A stretch of 64,000 nt of DNA from Pricia antarctica (GTDB taxonomy: Bacteria > Bacteroidota > Bacteroidia > Flavobacteriales > Flavobacteriaceae), in the NCBI RefSeq assembly GCF_900101815.1, contig NZ_FNAO01000001.1, positions 310,001-374,000 of the forward strand. Reading direction: 5' to 3'. Below the pieces are notes generated by a model. It was not told the origin of the DNA, did not search any database, and saw nothing but the letters and a program-made list of their open reading frames with translations. The translations under genes and the position numbers were made by a program. This document shows positions 17,297 through 27,195 of this stretch, one piece after another (within the stretch, counting starts at the first letter, position 1; each line of letters starts with the position of its first letter).

Positions 17297-18270
17297 AAGT
17301 CTAAAAGATAGGCAAAAATTAAGGGCGCAACAATAGTGGCGTCGCTTTCTATTATAAATTTAGGGGTGTTGATGTCCAGTTTCCCCCACGTGATCTTTTC
17401 ATTGGGCACAGCACCGGAATAGGAACCGTAACTGGTTGTCGAATCGCTGATTTGGCAGAAATAGTTCCAAAAGGGCGTATCGGTACGTTCCAAATCTTGA
17501 TAGAGCATGGGTACGACGCAGATGGGAAAATCACCGGCAATGCCTCCACCGATCTGAAAAAATCCTATTCCGTTGTGAGAATTATTGGTGTACCAATCGG
17601 CCAAAAATGTCATGTATTCGATTCCAGATTTCATGGTGCTGGCCTTAAGTTCGCCCTTGACCACGTAGGAGGCAAAAATATTGCCCATGGTACTGTCTTC
17701 CCAACCGGGACAGATAATAGGCAAGTTTTTTTCGGCCGCGGCGTACATCCAAGAATCCTTGAGGTCAATTTCGTAATGTTCTTCAAGAACTCCCGAAAGC
17801 AACAATTTATACATGTACTCATGCGGCAGGTAGCGTTCCCCATTTGCCTCGGCATCCTTCCAAATCTTGACAATATGCTCTTGAATTCTTCGGAAGGCTT
17901 CTTCTTCAGGAATGCAAGTATCCGTTACACGGTTCAATCCTTTTTCCAACAAATCCCACTCATCCTGGGGGGTCAGGTCGCGATAGTTCGGAACGCGCTT
18001 GTAATGGGAATGCGCCACAAGGTTCATAATATCCTCCTCTAAATTAGCTCCCGTACAAGAAATGATATGTACTTTATCTTGCCGTATGATTTCCGCAAAA
18101 ATCTTGCCCAGTTCGGCAGTGGACATCGCCCCCGCCAAGGAAACCAACATTTTTCCGCCTTTTTCAAGCTGCGCTTCATAGCCCTTGGCGGCATCGACCA
18201 GCGCGGCAGCATTGAAATGCAGATAATACTTTTCAATAAATTTTGATATTTCTCCTTTAGTCTTCGTCAT
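17293..18270 (-). CDS. Deoxyhypusine synthase-like protein, probable homospermidine-type synthase
   Basis: 325 residues from ATG 18270 (MTKTKGEISKFIEKYYLHFN); the frame is open 19 residues further upstream but that lies inside speB. The NAD-binding fold is seen in VSLAGAMSTAELGKIFAEII and SCTGANLEEDI; the C-terminus keeps the catalytic lysine context NEKITWGKLD, the equivalent of the WGK motif of eukaryotic DHS. Bacteria lack the eIF5A substrate; bacterial homologues are reported to transfer the aminobutyl group to putrescine and make homospermidine, a polyamine known in flavobacteria. Directly downstream of speB with a 14-base overlap, which fits that role. Confidence 0.85.
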   Translation of the reverse strand: MTKTKGEISKFIEKYYLHFNAAALVDAAKGYEAQLEKGGKMLVSLAGAMSTAELGKIFAEIIRQDKVHIISCTGANLEEDIMNLVAHSHYKRVPNYRDLTPQDEWDLLEKGLNRVTDTCIPEEEAFRRIQEHIVKIWKDAEANGERYLPHEYMYKLLLSGVLEEHYEIDLKDSWMYAAAEKNLPIICPGWEDSTMGNIFASYVVKGELKASTMKSGIEYMTFLADWYTNNSHNGIGFFQIGGGIAGDFPICVVPMLYQDLERTDTPFWNYFCQISDSTTSYGSYSGAVPNEKITWGKLDINTPKFIIESDATIVAPLIFAYLLDL

Positions 18271-19198
18271 CATCAAATTTTGAAGGGGTGTTGCCCGAAC
18301 GTTGATCGACATCATAGGTGTTGTCATATTCCACGTCCGCAGCTTCGCCCATAAATTTATAGCTTAACATCTTGTAATACAATTTTGCCGCCAAGAAATC
18401 GGAGGATTTGTCGTTCGGATTCGGACAAAGTTCGACAATATCGAAACCGACCACATTTTTCTCTTCAAAGACCTGTTTTAAGAACTCCAAGGTCTCGTAC
18501 CAGAATAGTCCTCCTGGCTCGGGAGTTCCCGTCGACGGCATGATGGAAGGGTCCAACGCATCGAGGTCAAAAGTGATGAGTACGTTATCGGTCATTGCCT
18601 CGATTACCTTATCCATCCAAAATTCATCATTGACCGTGTCATGGGCGAAGAAGGTCTTTTCTTCGTCCATAAAGGTTTTTTCGATAATATCCATGGAGCG
18701 GATACCGACCTGAACCAGATTGGTAGTCTGACTGGCCTCATGTACGGCACAGGCGTGATTGTATTTGGAGCCCTCGTACGATTTCCGTAAATCGGCATGG
18801 GCATCGATCTGAAGCACGGTCAGGTTATCGAAACACTCGTTAAAAGCGCGGATAGTTCCGATGGAAATGGAATGTTCCCCACCAAAAAGGGTAACGAACT
18901 TGTTGCGCTTGATATGTTCCTTCACCGTTTTATGCACCGCATTGACCACGGCTTCCGGAGATTGGTTTTCGGTAATGGCGTCGGCCAAATGGATACCCTG
19001 TTCGTAGACCTCGGTATCGGTCTCAATATCATATAGCTCCATATTTTCAGAGGCGTCCAAAAAAGCCTGTGGCCCCTTATCGGCCCCTTTGCCCCAAGTG
19101 CTGGTGCCATCGTAAGGCACGGGTATCAAGACTACCTTTGCCGTTTCCAGTTGTGCGAATTCGTCGGGTATGCCCGCGTAATTCTTTGATGTGCTCAT
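18257..19198 (-). CDS. speB: Agmatinase (arginase/ureohydrolase family)
   Basis: 313 residues. The two-metal site motifs are complete: GGEHSISIG, QIDAHADLR, and FDLDALDPSIMPSTGTPEPGG. Family members hydrolyse guanidino groups with release of urea. Agmatine is the likely substrate because arginine decarboxylase lies 52 bases upstream and a deoxyhypusine-synthase-like gene overlaps its 3' end. Acidic C-terminal tail (SKFDDDED). Confidence 0.88.
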   Translation of the reverse strand: MSTSKNYAGIPDEFAQLETAKVVLIPVPYDGTSTWGKGADKGPQAFLDASENMELYDIETDTEVYEQGIHLADAITENQSPEAVVNAVHKTVKEHIKRNKFVTLFGGEHSISIGTIRAFNECFDNLTVLQIDAHADLRKSYEGSKYNHACAVHEASQTTNLVQVGIRSMDIIEKTFMDEEKTFFAHDTVNDEFWMDKVIEAMTDNVLITFDLDALDPSIMPSTGTPEPGGLFWYETLEFLKQVFEEKNVVGFDIVELCPNPNDKSSDFLAAKLYYKMLSYKFMGEAADVEYDNTYDVDQRSGNTPSKFDDDED

Positions 19199-19250
19199 TG
19201 TAATAAAGTTATAATGGTTATTTCTTTTCTTTTTTACCCGGTTATTTAAA

Positions 19251-20714
19251 TCATTTCTCTATACCTGCCTTCTCCTTTTTATCCTTTACTATTTCTTTTT
19301 TCCGATTTTCATCTCCTTCGGCACCATACCCTAATATTCCTAAAAGGTCCTCGGCTTTCTGTTCCGGACTAAAAAGTTCATAGGTGAGGTTACCTTTTTT
19401 ATCCTTGTCGATCAAAATATGCTTAGGTTGGGGAATCAGGCAATGCTGCAACCCGCCATATCCGCCGATGGTCTCTTGATAGGCACCCGTATTGAAAAAT
19501 CCTATATATAAAGGCTTGTCCCTTTTATATTTTGGCAAATATATGGCGTTCATATTCTGTTCACTGTTGTAATAATCGTCGCTGTCGCAGGTGAGTCCGC
19601 CCAACAGCACCCGCTCGTACTCATCATTCCACCGGTTGATGGGCAGCATGATAAAACGTTTGTTGATGGCCCAGGTGTCGGGCAAGGTGGTGATAAACGA
19701 CGAATCGATCATGTTCCATTTTTCCCGGTCGTTCTGTTGTTTTTGATAAAGGATTTCGTAGATGGCGCCACCACTTTCCCCGACCGTAAAACTTCCGAAT
19801 TCGGTGAAGATATGAGGTACCGGCACCTCGGCTTCCGCACAGGCAATATTGATCTGGTTGATGATCTCATCGATCATATATTGGTAATCGTATTCAAAGT
19901 GCAACGAATTTTTTATGGGAAATCCACCGCCGATGTTCAGACTATCCAAAGTTGGACATATCTTTTTCAACCGCACGTATACTTTAAGGCATTTTACAAG
20001 CTCGTTCCAATAATAGGCATTGTCACGAATTCCCGTATTGATAAAGAAATGCAACATTTTCAGCTCTACCTTATCATTGTCCTTGATTTGATTTTCGTAG
20101 AACGGCACGATATTTTTATACCCGATGCCCAAACGCGAGGTATAGAACTCGAATTTCGGCTCCTCTTCGGATGCAATGCGTATTCCTACTTGAAAATCAC
20201 CTTCGATAGCCTCCGACAATAGCTCTATTTCTTCATAGTTATCGATGATGGGGATGCAATTCTTATGCCCCTCGTTCATCAACCTGGCAATATTCTCGAC
20301 ATATTGGTCCCGCTTAAAACCGTTGCAGATGACATACGTGTCATCTTTGATTTTTCCATCCTTTTTCAGCTTTTCCACAATATTGATATCAAAAGCCGAA
20401 GACGTTTCTATATGGATGTCGTTCTTTAAAGCCTCATTCAAAACATGCTTAAAATGGGAGCTCTTGGTACAATAACAGTACTGATACCTGCCCTTGTACG
20501 CATGTTTTTCGATAGCTTGGGCGAACCAGTTCTTGGCGCGGCCAATATTATCGGATATCTTTGGCAGATACGTGAACTTTAAGGGACTACCATATTTTTC
20601 CACGAGTTCATTTAAGGGGATGTCGTGAAAACGAAGGTATTCGTCGTCAAGGGTAAATTCCTCTTGCGGAAAATAATAGGTCTGATCAATAAGATCAATA
20701 TATTTGGTGTTCAT
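19251..20714 (-). CDS. speA: Arginine decarboxylase, PLP-dependent fold-III type
   Basis: 487 residues. PLP lysine in QYCYCTKSSHFKHV (about residue 84), glycine-rich phosphate site LNIGGGFPIKNS, and C-terminal CDSDDYY, the catalytic Cys-Asp context of alanine racemase-fold decarboxylases. Shorter than the E. coli-type SpeA and typical of Bacteroidota. It would make agmatine in the cytosol as the first step of the operon. A Lys-rich C-terminal tail (KKEIVKDKKEKAGIEK). First gene of the six-gene run; no clear promoter box was found in the 280 bases upstream. Confidence 0.85.
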   Translation of the reverse strand: MNTKYIDLIDQTYYFPQEEFTLDDEYLRFHDIPLNELVEKYGSPLKFTYLPKISDNIGRAKNWFAQAIEKHAYKGRYQYCYCTKSSHFKHVLNEALKNDIHIETSSAFDINIVEKLKKDGKIKDDTYVICNGFKRDQYVENIARLMNEGHKNCIPIIDNYEEIELLSEAIEGDFQVGIRIASEEEPKFEFYTSRLGIGYKNIVPFYENQIKDNDKVELKMLHFFINTGIRDNAYYWNELVKCLKVYVRLKKICPTLDSLNIGGGFPIKNSLHFEYDYQYMIDEIINQINIACAEAEVPVPHIFTEFGSFTVGESGGAIYEILYQKQQNDREKWNMIDSSFITTLPDTWAINKRFIMLPINRWNDEYERVLLGGLTCDSDDYYNSEQNMNAIYLPKYKRDKPLYIGFFNTGAYQETIGGYGGLQHCLIPQPKHILIDKDKKGNLTYELFSPEQKAEDLLGILGYGAEGDENRKKEIVKDKKEKAGIEK

Positions 20715-20996
20715 GCGCTATTTGGATCGTGTGAGATTCTTTATGGAAGGAAAATATAAATATGATTCTTAAAAATGCATAGTACGATTGCTAAAAAAAC
20801 TGCTTCAATGCGTATGGAATACTAGTTATATGAGTCATTATCGCGCCTCGAATCAAGGTCAGCCCGTTCGGCATAACAAATGAAAACAAAAAATCGCACA
20901 AAACAAGGGTTTCGGTAAAATTTACCAAGAATTGACAAGTTTGGGTTTCAATCGGTATTTCATTTATTTCTATATTTAAGGATAAAATCACAACGC

Positions 20997-21719
20997 ATGA
21001 AGACCATAAAACACATCCGCATTTTGACTATCGGTTTTTTCTTTGGATGTACCGTCGCAATGAACGCCCAGATCCAGCCCGGCGTCTATATTTCGGATAC
21101 GGACAACACACGCCACGAACTGAAAATCGATGATGACTACATGGTATATACCGAATATCGGCAATCCCCACCGAAATTCATTAGGACACTCGGAGGATTC
21201 TCCCATGTCGAAGAAGCTACGGGAAAACGCTTGGTGGTCGTGCTTGAATTCAATTCGAACTATGAAAAAGATTCGTTGCGCACGCTGAGCATTCCCATGG
21301 AAATCAATGGCAAAAACTTGGTGCTGGATTGGAATTTAAAAATGACATTCAAACCTTTGGGGAAAAAGGAGCAAGATTTAGACGGTGCATGGCTTTTCGC
21401 CACACGGGGACCGGATGAAGGCCAAGAACGGCGCGGCGAAGAGAACCCCAGAAAGACCTTAAAATATCTTCATGATGGCCGTTTTCAATGGATTGCCTAC
21501 AACACCGACACCTTCGAGTTCTTCGGTACGGGCGGTGGTTCGTTTTCTTCGGAGGATGGAAAGTACATAGAAAACATCGATTTCTTTTCAAGGGACGATT
21601 CCCGCGTGGGGGCGACTTTGGACTTCGGTTACGAAATCAAGGATGACGATTGGCACCATACCGGCAAAAATAGTAAGGGGGAGCCGTTGTATGAGATTTG
21701 GGCGCAGCGGGAGTATTAG
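20997..21719 (+). CDS. Exported protein of unknown function
   Basis: 240 residues with a signal peptide (HIRILTIGFFFGCTVAMNAQ). The mature part is beta-rich and reads like a two-lobe lipocalin-type chain: GVYISDTDNTRHELKIDDDY, later DGAWLFATRGPD and GRFQWIAYNTDTFEFFGTGG. Similar chains in flavobacteria carry only the label membrane or secreted protein. Function unknown. Divergent from speA. Confidence 0.65.
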   Translation: MKTIKHIRILTIGFFFGCTVAMNAQIQPGVYISDTDNTRHELKIDDDYMVYTEYRQSPPKFIRTLGGFSHVEEATGKRLVVVLEFNSNYEKDSLRTLSIPMEINGKNLVLDWNLKMTFKPLGKKEQDLDGAWLFATRGPDEGQERRGEENPRKTLKYLHDGRFQWIAYNTDTFEFFGTGGGSFSSEDGKYIENIDFFSRDDSRVGATLDFGYEIKDDDWHHTGKNSKGEPLYEIWAQREY

Positions 21720-21815
21720 GCCCCAAAAATTTCGAGGGTGACCGTTGGCCGTCTTGTATGAAATGTCAAATTGTAATACTAAAACCCTCAAATAAAGCGC
21801 TCAATCAAAATATGC

Positions 21816-24494
21816 TCACCGACTTTCGGCCATGACCTTTTGAATTTGGCTGTCATCCATCTTCTTATCCCCTTTATCAGCTTCCATATCCATAATCAAA
21901 TTCGCGATTAGCGCAGTCCATCCGGTTTGGTGGGAGGCTCCGAGGCCTTTACCGGTATCGCCGTCGAAAAACTCGTAGAAGAAATGCTCGTTCTTGAAAT
22001 TTGCATCTTTTGAAAACACCTGGTTCGGACCATCGGTATGATAATGGAATTTGCCCGATTTATCCTTCTCAAAAAGTTTTATTAGCCGTTTGGTCAGGGC
22101 ATTGGCAATCTCACGAAGATTCAGTTTGACGCCCGATCCCGTGGGAAATTCATAAACATATTCCGGCCCGTAGTACGTGTAATACTTGCGGAGGGACTGT
22201 ACGATCATATAATTCAAGGGCATCCAAATAGGGCCGCGCCAGTTCGAATTACCGCCGAACATGTTCGAACGGCTTTCGCCGGGTTCGTACTGTATCTGAT
22301 GGTGACCATGGTGTCGGAACACAAAAGGATGCTTTTCATGATATTTCGAAAGGGAGCGAATGCCGTAATCGGATAAAAACTCGTCTTCATCTAACAGTCT
22401 CTTCAGTAGATGCTCTAATCGAAAGCCACGCATTATTGAAAACAGATGGTCTCCATTGGCGTTTTTTTCTTCGATTCGGGAAATTAGGGATGCGAGATCA
22501 GGTCTTGTCCTGATAATTTCTGCCGCCCTGACCTTAAAATCCTTTAATTCTGCAAACAAGTTACTGGGAATAATTTCAATCGCGAAAAGGGGTATGACCC
22601 CCACCAACGATCGTACCTTCAGCCTATCGGTCATACCGTTCGACATTTCGACCACATCATAATAAAAGCTATCGGTATCGTCCCAAAGCGATATATCCTC
22701 TTTGCCGATATGATGCATAGCCGAGGCAATATTTAAAAAGTGTCTGAAAAATTTGGATGCGGCCTCTTCGTAGTTTTTATTCGTTTTGGCCAGTTCTAAT
22801 GACATCCGCAGCATGTTAAGGGTGAACATGGCCATCCAACTGGTTGCGTCGGCCTGTTGCATGCGAGCAATGCCCGAGGGCATGTGGTTGCGGTCGAACA
22901 CCCCTATGTTATCGAGCCCCAAGAATCCTCCGTCAAATAGATTGGTACCGTGTTTATCCTTTTGGTTCACCCACCAAGTAAAGTTGATCATCAGTTTTTG
23001 GAAGGCCCTTTCCAAATAATCGGTATCACCTTTCCCGGTGCGCCCCTTATCCTTTTCATAGACATTCCAAACGGCCCACGAATGTACGGGGGGATTCACA
23101 TCACTAAAATTCCACTCATAAGCGGGAATTTGTCCGTTCGGATGCATATAATTCTCCCGAAGTACCAACAACAGCTGCTCTTTGGCAAAATACGGATCGA
23201 TTTCAACGAACGATGCCATGTGAAAGGCCAAATCCCAAGCAGCGTACCAAGGGTATTCCCATTTATCGGGCATGGAGATAATGTGTCGGTTCGTCAGGTG
23301 GTGCCAGCTTGCGTTTCGAGAATCTACCCGATAGGGCTTCGCTTCCCCAGAGCCTCCGAAAAGCCATTTATAAACATCGTAATAATAGAATTGCTTCGTC
23401 CACAATAGACCGGAGAAGGCTTTTCTTGCAATCTCTTGATGCGCCTCCGGTAAGTCTTTTTGTATAATGTCATCATAAAAATCTTCACATTCCCGGATTC
23501 GTTGTTCAAATATACTGTCAAAATTAGCAAAAGGATCTTTCAATTTCTTTTTGCGCAAGCGCACACGTACCGTCTTTTTTTCACCGGCCTGTAGATTGAA
23601 AGTATGCCAAATTGCCATCTTTGAGCCTTTCTTATCCGGATTTACAGTTGCTTTTCCGTTTATGACATGATCGTTGATACCATCCTTAACATAATCTACC
23701 TCGTTAGGAACGCCATAAATATGTTGGTTGTTGGTCTCGTTTTCACAAAAAAGCTGTTCGCCCTTCTCATGATAGAAATAATATCTTCCGTTGCGTACAC
23801 TGCGTGAACGCACACAGTCTTCAGACAAGGATTTCATACCCGGTCGCTCGAAACGTTCGTTGTGTTTCCAAAAATTTCGGAACCATAGGTGTGGCAGCAC
23901 ATGTATCTTCGCTTTTCGAGACCCCCTGTTTACTACGGTCACTTTCATGAGAATATCGCCTACGTCAGCTTTGGCATACTCTATAAAGCAGTCGAAATAG
24001 GCATTGTTCTTGAACACACCAGTATCGAGTAACTCATACTCCGGTTCGTCTCGGCTTCTTTTGTTTTTCTTAACCAAGTCGGCGTACGGAAATTTCTTGT
24101 GCGGATACTTGTACAGATACTTGCAGTAGGAATGAGTCGGGGTAGATACCTGATGGAAGTAGAGTTCTTTGACGTCTTCCCCATGGTTGCCTTGGTCGTT
24201 GGTAAGGCCAAACAGGCGCTCCTTTAGAATTCTGTCCTTACCGTTCCAAAAGGCAGGGGCCAGGCAAAGTATCTCCCGCGAGTCGCAAAAACCGCCAATA
24301 CCCTCTTCCCCCCATCGGTAGGTATTGCTACGCGCTTTTTCATGGTCTACAAAATTCCACGCATGCCCGTGTACGCTGTAATCCTCACGAACAGTACCCC
24401 ATTGTCTTTCGGCGAGATACGGCCCCCATCTTTTCCAATTTTTATAATTATCGGGAAAGGCCAATCTTTCGGCCTCGGCATTTTTGTTGTTCAT
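21816..24494 (-). CDS. GH63-type glucosidase (MGH1-like)
   Basis: 892 residues, no signal peptide, so probably cytosolic. The (alpha/alpha)6 catalytic domain fills the C-terminal half: WEYPWYAAWDLAFH (proposed acid), GGNSNWRGPIWMP, and FYEFFDGDTGKGLGASHQTG with the proposed base Glu. The N-terminal half is a beta-rich domain. Relatives include bacterial GH63 enzymes and mannosylglycerate hydrolase; the exact sugar cannot be told. Its start lies 26 bases after the tRNA-Arg gene on the same strand, so it may be transcribed through the tRNA. Confidence 0.85.
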   Translation of the reverse strand: MNNKNAEAERLAFPDNYKNWKRWGPYLAERQWGTVREDYSVHGHAWNFVDHEKARSNTYRWGEEGIGGFCDSREILCLAPAFWNGKDRILKERLFGLTNDQGNHGEDVKELYFHQVSTPTHSYCKYLYKYPHKKFPYADLVKKNKRSRDEPEYELLDTGVFKNNAYFDCFIEYAKADVGDILMKVTVVNRGSRKAKIHVLPHLWFRNFWKHNERFERPGMKSLSEDCVRSRSVRNGRYYFYHEKGEQLFCENETNNQHIYGVPNEVDYVKDGINDHVINGKATVNPDKKGSKMAIWHTFNLQAGEKKTVRVRLRKKKLKDPFANFDSIFEQRIRECEDFYDDIIQKDLPEAHQEIARKAFSGLLWTKQFYYYDVYKWLFGGSGEAKPYRVDSRNASWHHLTNRHIISMPDKWEYPWYAAWDLAFHMASFVEIDPYFAKEQLLLVLRENYMHPNGQIPAYEWNFSDVNPPVHSWAVWNVYEKDKGRTGKGDTDYLERAFQKLMINFTWWVNQKDKHGTNLFDGGFLGLDNIGVFDRNHMPSGIARMQQADATSWMAMFTLNMLRMSLELAKTNKNYEEAASKFFRHFLNIASAMHHIGKEDISLWDDTDSFYYDVVEMSNGMTDRLKVRSLVGVIPLFAIEIIPSNLFAELKDFKVRAAEIIRTRPDLASLISRIEEKNANGDHLFSIMRGFRLEHLLKRLLDEDEFLSDYGIRSLSKYHEKHPFVFRHHGHHQIQYEPGESRSNMFGGNSNWRGPIWMPLNYMIVQSLRKYYTYYGPEYVYEFPTGSGVKLNLREIANALTKRLIKLFEKDKSGKFHYHTDGPNQVFSKDANFKNEHFFYEFFDGDTGKGLGASHQTGWTALIANLIMDMEADKGDKKMDDSQIQKVMAESR

Positions 24495-24520
24495 ATAATG
24501 GTCGGTACGGTTTTTTGATT

Positions 24521-24595
24521 TGGTAGCCTCGGCAAGAATCGAACTTGCATCTAAAGTTTAGGAAACTTCTATTCTATCCATTGAACTACGAGGCC
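24521..24595 (-). tRNA. tRNA-Arg (anticodon CCU)
   Basis: Reads on the minus strand as a full cloverleaf: 7-bp acceptor GGCCTCG/CGAGGCT (one G-T pair), 4-bp D stem, anticodon stem GAAGT/ACTTT with loop TTCCTAA (anticodon CCT), 5-bp T stem GCAAG/CTTGC with loop TTCGATT, discriminator A and an encoded CCA at 24521-24523. Decodes AGG. Confidence 0.95.
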
Positions 24596-25192
24596 GTATA
24601 TTAGGGACGGCAAAAATAAAGTTTTTTTCGGGAGCCATGAAAATCCGCCACAACTTATTTAATTCCAGTTAGCAAGTTATCGAAAACTGGGATATCTTGA
24701 AATGCTGAAAGCCAACCAAAAGCCTAAAGACCCTTTTCTTTGTTGATATCGTAATCGCATAAGTCGTCGGCGTGCTGGCACTAGATTTGTACCTTTCTGA
24801 TAAATCATCGAAAAACCTTGAATCATACGGTTTAGTAGGGAACTAACTACCTGATATTAAGTGGCACTCAGCAATGCCTGGGGCATGTTCGATATTTCAT
24901 GTACGATGCGGTCGGTGAGAATCCTTTTTGTTTATGGCTTAAAAAGTGCTCGGCTACCTTGGCTATGGTCCGTGTGAAACCAGGTTTTGGTCATCGTTTA
25001 CCTCGCCATTTCGATTCGCCGCTCCAACCTAATGACCGGTGGGGAATCGATTATCTTTTGTTTCGGCGATGGCAAGGGCGCCAAACAGTTCAGATTATTC
25101 AGGTGACACACTGGCTGGGATACATGCTAAGGTCTTCGAGCGTTTATTCCATCGGCGGTAACCAAAAAACTCCTCCTCAACATAGCACGAAA
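24596..25192. other. 600-base stretch beside the tRNA without a convincing gene
   Basis: One 112-codon frame exists on the plus strand (24899-25237) but its product has no signal, motif or plausible composition and overlaps the end of the HTTM gene. No transposase or integrase remnant could be read. tRNA flanks are common insertion points, so this may be decayed inserted DNA. Confidence 0.4.
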
Positions 25193-26308
25193 CTATCTTT
25201 TATCAATTTTTGCTATTTTAGGGAGGCGTATCAATAAGATTACACCACAAACGATAGTAAACGACCACAAGAGAAAATCCATAAAATGTTCAAAATAGAT
25301 GAAAGGCGCATAATTGTGATAATTGTAAACCGGAAGATCGGTAAGAAGTACCGTGATTTTGAAGACTGCCATAATCATCGCCGCATATATAAAATACTTG
25401 ACCTTGTCAGCGTATGAGTTCCGATATTTTTGGTATAGCAAAGTGAGTACCGGTGAAACCAAAAAAATACCATAGCACAATACGTTCAGGGCAAAACTTA
25501 GATTGAGGACCAATAGGTTCGTTAGGTGAAAAATACTGGCCACGGTCAGATAGAACAGCCAGTACTTTCGTCCCTTCAACAAGAAGAAAAAACCGGAAAC
25601 TTCGAAGAGCGCGGCCAAATAATCGAGCGGCTCGAACAGATAACCGGGTACTTTTAAAACATAGGGCGCTAAAAGATACTGGTTTTCACTATTGAAAAAA
25701 CAATAGTAGACCCAATCTAAAAAACCACTGGTGTTCGAATCAAAATCGATCCAGCTAAGGCATTTCGCCAGTCCGGCATTAAAATAACCGAAAGCGATGA
25801 TGATGCCCATAACGATAAGCGAAATTGTTTGTGTTCTGGCGGGTAATGCCTGATCCTTTCGCAATGCAAATTGTGTTCCCGAATTGGTAAAGCCCAAAAC
25901 AGGATAGGTGAACAAAAATAAATTGGTGTAGTGATCGACCTTTCCAAAACTAAACGAATAGGAATAGAGCATACTGCTTAAAAGGAAAAGTAGCAAAAGA
26001 CAGCTTCGCGTATAAATTCCTAACGTAATAAGGAGCAAGAGAATGATGACGACCACATCAAAGAAAACATACACGGAGCCCGGTAGAAAGTCGTCGGTGA
26101 GGTAGGCAAAACTCAGAAACTGTGGATCGAAAAAACCAGGGGGCACCTCGTTCAACCAAGACCAGGAAGGTAAAAAATAGGATAATAAGAGTGCCCCAAA
26201 AAAAATACGGAACAAGGCCAGCTGCCGAGTGCTGACACGGGTGGACAACTCCACACGATCGAAAAAACGTTTTAAGGCTAAATCAATAGAGGTCAAGAAT
26301 CGTATCAT
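25193..26308 (-). CDS. HTTM domain membrane protein (gamma-carboxylase-like)
   Basis: 371 residues with about eight membrane spans. The N-terminal RQLALFRIFFGALLLSYFL and the middle stretch DHYTNLFLFTYPVLGF fit the HTTM family, membrane proteins related to vitamin K-dependent gamma-glutamyl carboxylase. No C-terminal lumenal domain is attached, so it is the short bacterial form. Overlaps the upstream gene by 26 bases, so the pair is coupled. Substrate unknown. Confidence 0.8.
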   Translation of the reverse strand: MIRFLTSIDLALKRFFDRVELSTRVSTRQLALFRIFFGALLLSYFLPSWSWLNEVPPGFFDPQFLSFAYLTDDFLPGSVYVFFDVVVIILLLLITLGIYTRSCLLLLFLLSSMLYSYSFSFGKVDHYTNLFLFTYPVLGFTNSGTQFALRKDQALPARTQTISLIVMGIIIAFGYFNAGLAKCLSWIDFDSNTSGFLDWVYYCFFNSENQYLLAPYVLKVPGYLFEPLDYLAALFEVSGFFFLLKGRKYWLFYLTVASIFHLTNLLVLNLSFALNVLCYGIFLVSPVLTLLYQKYRNSYADKVKYFIYAAMIMAVFKITVLLTDLPVYNYHNYAPFIYFEHFMDFLLWSFTIVCGVILLIRLPKIAKIDKR

Positions 26309-26807
26309 TCATTAGTGTTGTTTCCTCGTAATAGGTCCCATTCCTTGGGATGACAATTAGGTCTTTTTTCAATATCAATACCGAGTCGGTGCAACCTTGC
26401 TCCAGTAATCGTTGCCTTATCCAAATTTTTGTAGCTTGTATGTCCGTTTCCGATATTTTCGATTTTAGCTTTACGGGTATGCCCAGTCTGGTAGTTCTAA
26501 AGGAATGTCCGTTGAAATCACGTAACCCAAAACGGTCTTCATACAAATAATCGAAATACCCCACGCGTATATTTTGGAGAAATCGGGACTTTTCCAACTT
26601 TTTAAGCTGCCCATCCATCGTGTATCCATAGATTTCATTGGATGGTAATCGGACTTCATCGCCCAAAGCAGTTTTATTGGAACCAAAAGGAAGAATGATT
26701 GAGGGGAAGGGTTCCAAGCGATAGTCGATCAGCCTTAACGTATAGGGTATGCCCAAGATTACGATCAGAAAAATAAGAAGACGAATATGTTGGAATTTGG
26801 ATAACAC
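26283..26807 (-). CDS. Membrane-anchored partner of the HTTM protein, unknown function
   Basis: 174 residues: one N-terminal membrane segment (LLIFLIVILGIPYTLRLIDY) then an exported mixed alpha/beta domain with FGLRDFNGHSFRTTRLGIPV and VLILKKDLIVIPRNGTYYEE. Not recognised. The 26-base overlap with the HTTM gene suggests the two products act together, perhaps as a small redox or modifying pair. Confidence 0.6.
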   Translation of the reverse strand: MLSKFQHIRLLIFLIVILGIPYTLRLIDYRLEPFPSIILPFGSNKTALGDEVRLPSNEIYGYTMDGQLKKLEKSRFLQNIRVGYFDYLYEDRFGLRDFNGHSFRTTRLGIPVKLKSKISETDIQATKIWIRQRLLEQGCTDSVLILKKDLIVIPRNGTYYEETTLMNDTILDLY

Positions 26808-27195
26808 TAAAACTTATATTTTTTGCATGCCCATTCTTGGGAATTAGCAAGTGTGGGATCGCCTAGAACCGATGGATCAAGGCCACATTCTTGCTGTTTC
26901 CCTGCAATATTCAGATTAAAATTGGCCACTATTTACATATAACTTGGATGAATATGTTGAAATTACGAAATTTAGTGGTGTGCAAAACGAACGGAGCCTT
27001 ATTAACCTTAACTGAAAAAACATAGTGAAGCTCACATTTGAAATAGCTAAAAAGACGTGAACATAAAAAGTAAGTCCCTTGCAAAAACAAATCGATTTTC
27101 AAGGTAGCTGAAAAGAAAAGTCGTTTTAAAAGAATATTCCTATCGTCCGTTAACATAACAAAATCATATCTTGTAAGCAGAAAAAAATCAATACC
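26808..27195. other. Upstream region of the Gfo/Idh-NagA operon
   Basis: 388 bases between divergent genes. A -7-like box TATCTTG at 27167-27173 lies 23 bases before the ATG at 27196 and resembles the susC box. The GntR palindrome seen elsewhere is not present here. Nothing else was recognised. Confidence 0.4.

Noticed and set aside
24899-25237. 112-codon plus-strand frame near the tRNA
   Set aside because: No signal, domain or plausible composition; it overlaps the 3' end of the HTTM gene on the other strand.
27151-27162. Possible fourth GntR operator (TAACATAAC) before the Gfo/Idh operon
   Set aside because: Only one half matches; the inverted arm is missing.
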